Shown in pieces: positions 1-6,879 of a stretch of DNA of 18,025 bases. A model generated the notes under the pieces. It saw only the letters and a list, made by a program, of their open reading frames with translations. It was not told the origin of the DNA and did no database searches. Source of the stretch: JBFKUL01 sp041635755 (GTDB lineage: Bacteria > Pseudomonadota > Gammaproteobacteria > Burkholderiales > SG8-39); contig JBFKUL010000024.1 in assembly GCA_041635755.1 (NCBI GenBank), positions 1 through 18,025 on the forward strand. Direction: 5' to 3'. How positions within the stretch are numbered: position 1 is the first letter of the stretch; each line of letters begins with the position of its first letter. The translations under genes and the position numbers were made by a program.

Positions 1-161
1 GCACTGCTAATCGGCCCTGGCAACAAGTCGAAGTTTATCGATCGCACCGCCGCACCATCTCGGTCGCGGCCTTCTTCAGGCAAGACCTGTAGACGTTGCG
101 GCAAGCCATCCGTGCGCGAGACGCGCCCGGCATGCCTGATGTATCGCTCGGTCTATAAGAA
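1..161. other. Left-edge stretch with no assignable gene
   Basis: Nothing here is assignable with confidence. On the plus strand the first frame is open from the window edge to a TAG at 169-171 (56 codons). Its C-terminal part reads as a Cys-x-x-Cys-Gly segment followed by a basic tail, so it could be the end of a gene beginning outside the window. Its third codon positions look less GC-rich than those of the neighbouring genes, and its stop lies inside the tRNA terminator stem, which argues for chance. A 32-codon minus-strand frame (133 down to 35) is equally unconvincing. No copy of the tRNA 3' end, which would mark an attachment site, is visible. Confidence 0.3.
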
Positions 162-188
162 GAGGGCCTAGCGATTCGCTAAGCCCTC
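162..188 (-). terminator. Rho-independent terminator of tRNA-Lys
   Basis: A 12-bp stem (162-173 with 177-188) closes a 3-nt loop. Read on the minus strand it pairs completely, with one G-U wobble, and is followed by the T-rich run TTCTTATAG. It begins only 8 nt after the tRNA 3' end (197), the expected place for the tRNA terminator. On the plus strand no T-run follows the stem, so the orientation is minus. Confidence 0.75.
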
Positions 189-196
189 GAAGAATT

Positions 197-272
197 TGGT
201 AGGCCGTGGCGGATTCGAACCGCCGACCAACGGATTAAAAGTCCGCTGCTCTACCAGCTGAGCTAACGACCC
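197..272 (-). tRNA. tRNA-Lys (anticodon TTT)
   Basis: Read on the minus strand, this 76-nt sequence folds as a standard cloverleaf. The acceptor arm begins GGGTCGT and pairs, with wobbles, to ACGGCCT. The D-arm contains AGCTCAGCTGGTAGAGC, the anticodon loop is CTTTTAA within a GCGGA/TCCGT stem, and the T-arm contains GGTTCGAATCC. The discriminator base is A and the CCA end is encoded. Anticodon TTT (UUU) reads Lys AAA/AAG codons. It has its own promoter just upstream and a hairpin terminator just downstream, so it is probably a single-gene transcript. tRNA-Lys genes at this point downstream of tol-pal are known integration targets in Pseudomonas (recalled), but no inserted element is seen here. 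Confidence 0.96.
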
Positions 273-286
273 GGGGAAAGGGCGCG

Positions 287-316
287 ATTTTAAGCGTTCG
301 CGCCAGTTCGCGTCAA
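287..316 (-). promoter_or_regulatory. Sigma-70 promoter for tRNA-Lys
   Basis: On the minus strand a -35 box TTGACG (311-316) is separated by 18 nt from a -10 box TAAAAT (287-292). Transcription would begin near 280, a few bases before the mature tRNA 5' end at 272. This is the best-matching -35/-10 pair in the window and fits the strong expression needed for a tRNA. Confidence 0.75.
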
Positions 317-360
317 CGCACAGAGTGCGTCGGCGCGACTCGAGCGCAAGATTCTTGCGC
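316..360 (-). terminator. Two hairpins after yeeE, possible weak terminator
   Basis: Two short perfect inverted repeats follow the yeeE stop codon: a 7-bp stem at 344-350/354-360 with a 3-nt loop, and a 6-bp stem at 316-321/325-330 with a 3-nt loop. Neither is followed by a T-run on the minus strand, so they are not canonical intrinsic terminators. They may stabilise the 3' end or help Rho-dependent stopping before the tRNA promoter, whose -35 box touches the second stem. Confidence 0.3.
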
Positions 361-368
361 GCACGACG

Positions 369-1487
369 TCAGCCGTTGCGCGTAAGGCGCCAATACTGGA
401 CTTTCATCGTCGCCGCCGCGCCCGCCACGATGGCCATGAACGTAATGATCGAGCCGAGCGCGAGCGTGGAGAATCCCGAGATCGCCTGTCCGACGGTGCA
501 GCCAAGCGCCACGATGCCGCCGAAACCCATCAGGATTCCGCCGATGATGTGCATCGCGGTGTCCTCGGCATCGCGAAATCCCTCCCAGCGGAATTGCCGC
601 GTGGCGAGCGCATAGGCCGCCGAGCCGGCGATGACTCCGGCGGCCGAAGCGATGCCGTAAGTGATGATTCTCGACTTGTCAGTCCACAGCATCAGGTACT
701 CGAGCGAGAACGCCATCGGTGAAACAAAGGAGAAGGACTCCATGCGGCCGGTGTTGGTGGCCACGAAGGCCTCCTGCAGCGTCTCCGGGTCCTCCGCAAG
801 GTAGCCGAGGTGGCCGCTGACAAACCAGCCGCCCACCACCACGAGGCCGGTGACCACCCCACCCAGCGTGTAATCGAAACTCGAGCGAAAATCCTTGCTT
901 GCGTAGATGAACACCAGCAGCGCGCCGCCAACCACCGCTGCAAGGACCGCGATCCACGCGTTCTTCGCCATGCCGGTCGCGCCGGCAGCGAGCGTCGGCA
1001 AGTCCTGTCCGCCCGCAAGCGTCATCGAGGCCTGCTCCAGCACGTTGACGCGGAACGCGCCGAACAGCCCGCGCAGCGTCATGTACGCCGAAATGCCGAG
1101 AAATACGAACACAATGACCGATTTCAGGCTGCCGCCGCCGATGCGGATCAGGGTCTTCGAGCCGCAACCCGAGCCCAGCGTCATGCCGACGCCGAACAGG
1201 AATCCGCCGACGATGTACGAAAGCCAAGTGAAGTTCGGCGCCTGGTAGATCGCTTTCGAAAGGTTGACCACGCCGGCGAGGTGCAACGCATTGGCGCCGA
1301 TCACGGCCACCGCAATCGCGAGCAGCCACATGCGCATGCGGTTCTTGTCGCCCATGTTGACCCAGTCCGAGATCGCGCCCATGGTGCAGAAATTGGTCTT
1401 GTTTCCGACCGCGCCAAAGATAAACGCAAGCACGAAGGCGCCCCAGGTGACGTAAGGAATGAGTTGCGCGGGGGTGACTTCGCTCAC
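369..1487 (-). CDS. YeeE/YedE family sulfur-compound (thiosulfate-type) transporter
   Basis: This polytopic inner-membrane protein of 372 residues belongs to the YeeE/YedE (sulf_transp, DUF395) family, whose studied member TsuA takes up thiosulfate through conserved cysteines. Those motifs are visible: NFCTMGA (Cys34), GSGCGSKTLIR (Cys108) and GCTVGQAISG (Cys330), each near the start of a Gly-rich hydrophobic segment. Several hydrophobic stretches fit about nine helices across two pseudo-repeats. The length is typical of the two-domain form. The start is GTG at 1487, preceded by GGAG; an ATG slightly upstream (1502) is out of frame. No TusA-like partner gene is adjacent, so the substrate (thiosulfate or another small sulfur or selenium species) is inferred from the family only. 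It lies 148 nt downstream of cpoB and probably has its own promoter. Confidence 0.85.
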   Translation of the reverse strand: MSEVTPAQLIPYVTWGAFVLAFIFGAVGNKTNFCTMGAISDWVNMGDKNRMRMWLLAIAVAVIGANALHLAGVVNLSKAIYQAPNFTWLSYIVGGFLFGVGMTLGSGCGSKTLIRIGGGSLKSVIVFVFLGISAYMTLRGLFGAFRVNVLEQASMTLAGGQDLPTLAAGATGMAKNAWIAVLAAVVGGALLVFIYASKDFRSSFDYTLGGVVTGLVVVGGWFVSGHLGYLAEDPETLQEAFVATNTGRMESFSFVSPMAFSLEYLMLWTDKSRIITYGIASAAGVIAGSAAYALATRQFRWEGFRDAEDTAMHIIGGILMGFGGIVALGCTVGQAISGFSTLALGSIITFMAIVAGAAATMKVQYWRLTRNG

Positions 1488-1519
1488 GGGCTGCTCCGGG
1501 CCATGGATAAGCGGCCCCT

Positions 1520-1525
1520 AATATA
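1520..1525 (-). promoter_or_regulatory. Possible -10 element for yeeE
   Basis: TATATT on the minus strand lies 32 nt upstream of the GTG start of the transporter gene and would give a leader of roughly 25 nt. No good -35 match is found at 16-18 nt spacing, so this is only a candidate. The cpoB-yeeE gap also holds a 7-bp inverted repeat (1559-1565 with 1574-1580) without a T-run. Confidence 0.3.
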
Positions 1526-1635
1526 CCCGAACTGTGCGCCGCTCACGCGTACCCGCGCGTCGCGCATAATCGCGCGCGACACTCAGACGCGCGTATTCGC
1601 GAAGTCCTGTCCGCCGGAAAGAGAAACAACCGCCT

Positions 1636-2457
1636 TCAGCGGCGCGTGCCCTGCGTGAGACGTTGCTTGGCGCTCGCCGCGGCCGGGGTTTCCGGATACT
1701 TGACCATCAGGTCCTCGAGCGTTTTTTGGGCACTCTTGCGATCGCCCATGGCGTCCTGCGAGCTCGCGACGTTCAGCATGGCATCGGGGGCCTTGTGGTT
1801 GTCGGGCCATGCCGATAGGAGCTTCTGTTGCGCGACGATGGCGTTCTTGTAATCGCGCAGCGCGTAATGCGCGTTGCCGATCCAGTATTGCGCCGAGGGC
1901 GCGAGCGGGCTCGACGGGTACGTGACGAGAAAACCCTGAAAGGCCGAAATCGCCAGCGGGTAGTTGCCGAGCTTGAACTGGTTGAGCGCGGCCTCATACG
2001 CCTTCGCCTCGGCCGGAGACGCCGCCGTGACGTCGGGTGCAGGCGGCTTCTCGCCGATCGCTGCGGCGGCGGCGGCCGCGGCCTGCTCCCTTGCCTGCTC
2101 GAGCTTGCGAAGGCGCGTGTCGATGTCCAGGTAGAGATCCTTCTGGCGCTTCTCCGCGACTTCCATCGAGTGAACCAGCACCTCGACCTGACCGCGCAAT
2201 CGCTGCAGATCGCCTCGCATCGCATCGAGTTGCCCCGCCAGATCGAGGATGGCGCGCCGGTCGGTGGCCGCGGTATTGCTCGCGATGGCCGCTTCGATCC
2301 GCGCCAGCCGCTCGTCGATGGCCTTCTGGTTCAGCTCGACCTGCGAGCGCAGACGTTCTACGCGCGCGCGCGCCTCGTCATCGTTGAACAGGGCGCTCGC
2401 GCTTCCCGGGGCGGCAAGCGCCAGCGCGAGCAGCGCGGTGCCGGCGGCGCGACGCAT
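1636..2457 (-). CDS. cpoB: Cell division coordinator CpoB (YbgF), Tol-Pal associated periplasmic TPR protein
   Basis: CpoB is a periplasmic protein that works with the Tol system to coordinate outer-membrane constriction with septal peptidoglycan synthesis by PBP1b. This 273-residue protein has a signal peptide (residues 1 to about 22, ending in SASA) and then a long heptad-like helical region (about 25-125, rich in R, E, L and Q) that fits the trimerising coiled coil. An Ala-rich linker follows, and then TPR-like repeats (about 150-270), for example the segments around FKLGNYPLAISAFQ and AQYWIGNAHYALRDYKNAI. The start is the ATG at 2457, which shares one base with the pal stop (TGATG). The frame stays open far upstream, but that part overlaps pal out of frame and has no signal peptide. 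It is the last gene of the tol-pal run. Confidence 0.93.
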   Translation of the reverse strand: MRRAAGTALLALALAAPGSASALFNDDEARARVERLRSQVELNQKAIDERLARIEAAIASNTAATDRRAILDLAGQLDAMRGDLQRLRGQVEVLVHSMEVAEKRQKDLYLDIDTRLRKLEQAREQAAAAAAAAIGEKPPAPDVTAASPAEAKAYEAALNQFKLGNYPLAISAFQGFLVTYPSSPLAPSAQYWIGNAHYALRDYKNAIVAQQKLLSAWPDNHKAPDAMLNVASSQDAMGDRKSAQKTLEDLMVKYPETPAAASAKQRLTQGTRR

Positions 2458-3020
2458 CAATACTCGCCGCGGTACAGCATGTCGCTGCGCCGATTCTCGG
2501 CGTAAGCCTCTTCGGTGCTGCCTTGCGCGCGCGGCTTCTCCTCGCCGAGGCTCACCGCTTCGATCTGATCGTCGCGCGCACCAAGCAGCATCAGCATGCG
2601 CCGCACGGCGTCGGAGCGCCGCTGACCGAGTGCGACGTTGTACTCGCGGCTGCCACGTTCGTCGGTATTGCCCTGGATGAGCATTCTTGCAGCGCCGTTC
2701 TCTCTCAGGTACCGGGCATGCGCCTCGATGATCGGCTTGAACTCGTCCTTGATGTCGAACTTGTCGAAATCGTAGTAGACCGAGCGCTTCGAGAGGACGT
2801 TGGCCGGATCTTTGAGCGGGCTCATCGCGCCCGGTTTCCCGGTTGTCAAGTCTACGCCGGCAATCGGCTTCTGGGCGATCGGCTTGGCACCTGCGCCCGG
2901 CGCCCCGCTTCCCGCTACGGGCGCGCGGTCTTCCACGCCCGCCGGCTTCTGCTCGTCGGTGGCGGTGCTTGCGCAGCCCGCGATGGCCGTGACGAGGATG
3001 GCTGTCCAGATTGCACGCAT
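2457..3020 (-). CDS. pal: Peptidoglycan-associated lipoprotein Pal
   Basis: Pal is an outer-membrane lipoprotein that binds peptidoglycan and TolB. The 187-residue precursor has a lipoprotein signal peptide with lipobox IAGC (Cys16) followed by Ala and Ser, with no Asp at +2, which fits outer-membrane sorting. A Pro/Gly/Ala-rich linker leads to an OmpA-like domain (about 75-185). There GNTDERGSREYN carries the Asp and Arg that hold diaminopimelate in this family, followed by ALGQRRSDAVRRML and a closing ENRRSDMLY. The start ATG at 3020 has a good Shine-Dalgarno AAGGAG 7-8 nt upstream. It lies 18 nt after tolB and its TGA overlaps the cpoB ATG, so expression is coupled. Confidence 0.97.
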   Translation of the reverse strand: MRAIWTAILVTAIAGCASTATDEQKPAGVEDRAPVAGSGAPGAGAKPIAQKPIAGVDLTTGKPGAMSPLKDPANVLSKRSVYYDFDKFDIKDEFKPIIEAHARYLRENGAARMLIQGNTDERGSREYNVALGQRRSDAVRRMLMLLGARDDQIEAVSLGEEKPRAQGSTEEAYAENRRSDMLYRGEY

Positions 3021-3038
3021 ATCGACTCTCCTTGTTGC

Positions 3039-4319
3039 CTACTGAATGAACGGACCCCATGCGGGCTCGCGCACATCGCCGGCGCTGACGGTCAAGCGCT
3101 GCCTGACGCGCCCGTCGGCCGATACCGCTGAAAGCACGCCGCGACCGCCAATCACCGTGGCAAGCAGGATCATGCGGCCGTTAGGGGAGAAACTCGGGGA
3201 TTCATCGCGGTCGCTGTCGGTCAGGATCTGCACCTGGCGCGTCGTGAGATCAAGCAGGGCGACCTGGAACTTGCCGCCCTGCCGGGAAATATAGGCAAGC
3301 CGCTTACCGTCCGGACTGATGCGCGGTGAAACATTATAACTTCCCTCGAAAGTGAGACGCTGCGCCTCGCCGCCGTTGGCTGGCATCCGGTAGATCTGCG
3401 GGCTGCCGCCGCGATCGGACGTAAAGTAAATCGATTCCCCGTCAGGCGAGAACACGGGCTCGGTATCGATCGCCCCCGACGTGGTGATGCGTCGTACGCC
3501 ACTGCCATCGGGCGAAATGAGATAGAGCTGCGAGCCGCCCTCGCGCGACAGCGACACCGCAAGCCGCGAGCCATCCGGCGACCAGGCGGGCGCGGAGTTG
3601 GATCCCTTGAAGTTCGCCAGCACATGCCGCTTGCCGTCGAGCAGCGAGTGAACGTACACCACCGGTTTCTTGTTTTCGAACGAGACATAGGCAAGCCGCC
3701 TGCCATCGGGCGACCATGCCGGCGAGATGATCGGCTCGAACGAGGCGAGCGCGGTTTCCTCCCCCGCGCCATCCGCGTCGGCGATCTGCAGCTCATAGCG
3801 CTCACCGCGCTTCACCACGTACGCGATGCGCGTCGAGAAAACACCCCGTTCGCCGGTGAGCTTCTCGTAGACGTAATCGGCGATGCGGTGCGCCGTGGCG
3901 CGCACCTGTTCGCGGCTCATGACGTAGGCGACACCGCCCAGCGCGTTGCGCTTGACCACGTCGAACAAGCGAAAGCGGGCCTCAAAGCGGCCGTCGGTGC
4001 GGGTGGCGACCGACCCGAGCACCAGCGCGTCGGCCAGCCGCGAACGCCATTCCGCATAGTCGATGTTCGACGCCTCCGTCGGATGCGGGATCAGCGGCGG
4101 CAGCTCGAGCCCGCGGAACAAGCCGCTGCGTTCCAGGTCGGCGCGCACGATGGCGCTCAGCCCCGGCGGCAACGCGGTTTCGCCGGCAAACGGCACGATC
4201 GCCACCGGAACCCGGGTGCCGCCCGCGCCCGTGATCTCGATCGAGAGCTGGGCCTGCGCCCCAGTCGCAAGGCAAGCAGCGAACAACGCAACCATCCAGC
4301 AGGCATTCAGTCGTCGCAT
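3039..4319 (-). CDS. tolB: Tol-Pal system beta-propeller protein TolB
   Basis: TolB is the periplasmic member of the Tol system and cycles between Pal and TolA. The 426-residue precursor has a Sec signal peptide (residues 1-24, ending GAQA/Q), an N-terminal alpha/beta domain (about 25-160) and a C-terminal six-bladed propeller. At least five PD40-type blades are visible through their core motif: PAWSPDGRRLAYVS, PAWSPDGSRLAVSL, PVFSPDGESIYFTS, PRISPDGKRLAYIS and PSFSPNGRMILLAT. The length is normal for the family. The start ATG at 4319 has AGGAG upstream, but with a rather long gap of about 14 nt. A 156-nt gap separates it from tolA and contains a probable internal promoter. Confidence 0.97.
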   Translation of the reverse strand: MRRLNACWMVALFAACLATGAQAQLSIEITGAGGTRVPVAIVPFAGETALPPGLSAIVRADLERSGLFRGLELPPLIPHPTEASNIDYAEWRSRLADALVLGSVATRTDGRFEARFRLFDVVKRNALGGVAYVMSREQVRATAHRIADYVYEKLTGERGVFSTRIAYVVKRGERYELQIADADGAGEETALASFEPIISPAWSPDGRRLAYVSFENKKPVVYVHSLLDGKRHVLANFKGSNSAPAWSPDGSRLAVSLSREGGSQLYLISPDGSGVRRITTSGAIDTEPVFSPDGESIYFTSDRGGSPQIYRMPANGGEAQRLTFEGSYNVSPRISPDGKRLAYISRQGGKFQVALLDLTTRQVQILTDSDRDESPSFSPNGRMILLATVIGGRGVLSAVSADGRVRQRLTVSAGDVREPAWGPFIQ

Positions 4320-4414
4320 GGTGTTGACTTTGGTTCTCCTGGATCGACGTCTAGCGGCACGCGCGGCACAAGGCGGAACTTCGCTGCACGAAGCCGCGCC
4401 ACGAATTGGGCCGA

Positions 4415-4420
4415 ATTATA
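4415..4420 (-). promoter_or_regulatory. Candidate internal promoter (-10) for tolB-pal-cpoB
   Basis: A perfect TATAAT on the minus strand lies in the 156-nt tolA-tolB gap, which is long compared with the 2-18 nt gaps or overlaps elsewhere in the operon. The leader to tolB would be about 90 nt. No strong -35 is seen at 17-18 nt. In E. coli a separate promoter upstream of tolB is known, so this placement is plausible. Confidence 0.5.
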
Positions 4421-4475
4421 GCGAACCCCTGCCATGCCATGACTGTCGCCATTGTGCGACGCCTCGAGCGCCGAG

Positions 4476-5356
4476 TCAGTCACGAGGACGAAACGTCAGC
4501 TTCAGCTCGCGACTGAAAAGATCGCTGCGCTCGGGTCGCGGCAGCGGCGAGGACTTGATGATCGCGCGCTCCACGGCCAAGTCGTATCCAGCGTTGCCGC
4601 TTGATCTGGCGAGCCGGACCGACAACACCTCGCCCGTCGGCAACTGCACGACGTCGAACACCGCCTCAGGGTTCCCCTGCAGGTCGAACGGAAGAATCCA
4701 GTTGCCACGCACTTTTGCCTGAATGCGCGCGATGTACTCGTTCAGCGCCTTGCTGCGCGCCGCCGCAGCGTCTCGTGCAAGCAGCTCGCGCAGCTCGGCG
4801 TCCTGGCGTTGTGCGCTGATGGTTTCCTGCTCGCGCGCGAGTTCCTGCGCGAGCCGTTTCTCGAACTCGTCATCGCGCCGCGCTACGGGTTCGGGCTTCG
4901 GCGCAGGCTTGGGCTCCGGCTTGGGCTCGGGCTTAGGCTTCGGCTTCGGCTCGGGCTTCGGCTCCGGCTTGGGCTCGGGCTTGGGCTCGGGCTTGGGCTT
5001 GGGTTTCGGAGGCTCCTTCTCGGCGATGTCCGGTTTCTCCAGCCTCGGTTCGGGCTTGGGCGGCGGTGGTTCCGGTTTCGGCTCGGGCTTGGGTGGCGGC
5101 GGTGGCTCCGGTTTCGGCTCGGGCTTCGGTGGCGTCGGTGGCTCGACCTTCGGCTCGGGCTTGGGCGCTTCGGCGACGCGCGGCGGCGGCGCCTCCCAGA
5201 GCTCGACCTCGATCGCTGCGGGAGGGTGACTCTGCCAACGCACGCCAAGGAACAGCGTCGCGAGCAGCGCCAGATGCACCACGAGCGCAAGCGCAACGGA
5301 CCGCGCGAGCCCCGGTTCGCTGCGAGGTCCGAGCCCGGGAGCGGCCCCGGCGGCAC

Positions 5357-5360
<4 letters not shown>
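4476..5360 (-). CDS. tolA: Tol-Pal system protein TolA (TonB-like Lys-Pro-Glu repeat linker)
   Basis: TolA spans the periplasm and transmits energy from TolQR to TolB-Pal. The 294-residue protein has an N-terminal transmembrane helix (about 21-40) with the family His at 29; the Ser four residues before it in E. coli TolA is Ala25 here. A long linker (66-158) is built almost entirely of Lys-Pro-Glu-Pro repeats with runs of four and five prolines. A charged helical part follows (about 160-205), then a C-terminal TonB/TolA domain (about 206-294) with YIARIQAKVRGNW, a PTGEVLSVRL strand and a final KLTFRPRD. The proline linker resembles TonB rather than the Ala/Lys/Glu helix of enterobacterial TolA, but position between tolR and tolB fixes the identity. 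The start ATG at 5360 overlaps the tolR stop (ATGA). Confidence 0.93.
4887..5165 (-). repeat. Low-complexity tandem repeat encoding the TolA Lys-Pro-Glu linker
   Basis: About 280 nt of degenerate short tandem repeats (on the plus strand, units such as GGGCTCGGGCTTC) encode residues 66-158 of TolA, alternating KPEP, KPKP and poly-proline. Codons vary between Lys, Glu and Pro synonyms but keep a 12-nt periodicity, which makes the tract prone to length change by slippage in 4-codon units without breaking the frame. Confidence 0.85.
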
Positions 5361-5782
<422 letters not shown>

Positions 5783-5784
5783 CG

Positions 5785-6465
5785 CTACCTCGCCGCTTGC
5801 CGATGCAGGATATTCGAGAACTCCTCGATGAAGCTCTCGAAGCGGATCGCAAGCCGGTCGATGTCGTGCGAATAGCGGTTATAGGCCACGACCGCGGGGA
5901 TCGCGGCGAAAAGACCGATCGCCGTCGCGATGAGCGCCTCCGCGATGCCCGGCGCCACCTGCGCCAGCGTCGCTTGCTGCACGTTCGCCAGATTGCGAAA
6001 CGCGTGCATGATGCCCCACACCGTGCCGAACAGCCCGACGTAAGGGCTTACCGAGCCGGTCGAGGCGAGAAACGCGAGATGCCGCTCGAGGTGATCCATC
6101 TCACGCCGGAAGGTCGCGAGCATTGCGCGCCGCGCGCCGTCGACCATGACCGTGACGTCGCTGCCCCGCTGGTTGCGATGCTTGGTGAACTCGCGGAACC
6201 CGGCCTCGAAAATGCGCTCCAGGCTGCCGATCGAATGTCGGTTGGTCACCGCCCCCTGATAGAGCGCATTCAAGTCGTTGCCGCCCCAGAACTCGCGCTC
6301 GAAAACATCGGTCTGCTGGTGCGCGCGGCGGATCGCGAACCACTTGCGGAAGATGAACATCCAGGACATGAACGACACCACGAGCAGCAACACCATCACG
6401 ATCTTGACGACCAGGCTCGCCTGGATGATCAATGTCCAGATGCTCAGGTCCTGTGCGACCGTCAT
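5785..6465 (-). CDS. tolQ: Tol-Pal system proton-channel protein TolQ (MotA/TolQ/ExbB family)
   Basis: TolQ forms the multimeric stator core around TolR in the inner membrane. The 226-residue protein has three predicted helices (about 15-38, 133-157 and 168-195). The second contains GLFGTVWGIMHAF and the third ALIATAIGLFAAIPAV; Thr148 and Thr181 correspond to the pore-lining threonines 145 and 178 of the E. coli protein. The large cytoplasmic loop between helices 1 and 2 is present. The start ATG at 6465 overlaps the ybgC stop by 4 nt (ATGA) and is preceded by GAGGAA. Confidence 0.97.
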   Translation of the reverse strand: MTVAQDLSIWTLIIQASLVVKIVMVLLLVVSFMSWMFIFRKWFAIRRAHQQTDVFEREFWGGNDLNALYQGAVTNRHSIGSLERIFEAGFREFTKHRNQRGSDVTVMVDGARRAMLATFRREMDHLERHLAFLASTGSVSPYVGLFGTVWGIMHAFRNLANVQQATLAQVAPGIAEALIATAIGLFAAIPAVVAYNRYSHDIDRLAIRFESFIEEFSNILHRQAAR

Positions 6466-6866
6466 TGGTTCCTCAATAGCAATTCGAGCTCCTGCGGCAT
6501 GCGCGCGGGCCGACCGCGTTCCCGGTCCACCAGCGCGATCGTCACATCGGCATCCACCAGACGCTCCGCGCCGCGCTCGACATGCTGGCTGAAGACCAGG
6601 CTTGCACGGCCCATTTTAACCACTTCGGCGCTCACCGAAAGCAGGTCGTTGAGGCGCGCCGGAAGGTGGTAGCGCACTGCGAGCGCGTGCACCATGAACA
6701 GGACCCCGCGCTCCGTGGCGAAGCGCGCCAGGTCGAACCCCGCGGCGTTCAGCAGCTCTGTGCGCGCGCGCTCCATGAACGAAAGATACTGGGCGTGGAA
6801 CACGACGCCACCGGCATCCGTGTCCTGGTAATAGACCCGCACCGGAACGCTGAAGCGGGCGCTCAT
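6462..6866 (-). CDS. ybgC: YbgC family acyl-CoA thioesterase, tol-pal associated
   Basis: This 134-residue hot-dog-fold thioesterase belongs to the 4-hydroxybenzoyl-CoA thioesterase-like family. YbgC proteins hydrolyse short- or long-chain acyl-CoA or acyl-ACP, probably in phospholipid metabolism, and are regularly the first gene of tol-pal operons. The signature YYQDTDAGGVVFHAQY (about 12-27), which includes the active-site Asp, is intact, followed by FMERARTELL. It overlaps tolQ by 4 nt and starts 13 nt after the stop of the RnfD-like gene, so it may be read from the promoter of the upstream genes. The Shine-Dalgarno signal is weak. Confidence 0.94.
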   Translation of the reverse strand: MSARFSVPVRVYYQDTDAGGVVFHAQYLSFMERARTELLNAAGFDLARFATERGVLFMVHALAVRYHLPARLNDLLSVSAEVVKMGRASLVFSQHVERGAERLVDADVTIALVDRERGRPARMPQELELLLRNQ

Positions 6867-6879
6867 CGCGCGCTGCAGC

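Noticed and set aside
2458..3060. N-terminal extension of cpoB in the same frame through pal (474 codons in total)
   Set aside because: The upstream part is pal read out of frame; a good signal peptide begins at the ATG at 2457.
4723..5229. Plus-strand Gly/Ser/Phe/Leu repeat protein
   Set aside because: It is the antisense reading of the TolA Lys-Pro-Glu tract and has no independent support.
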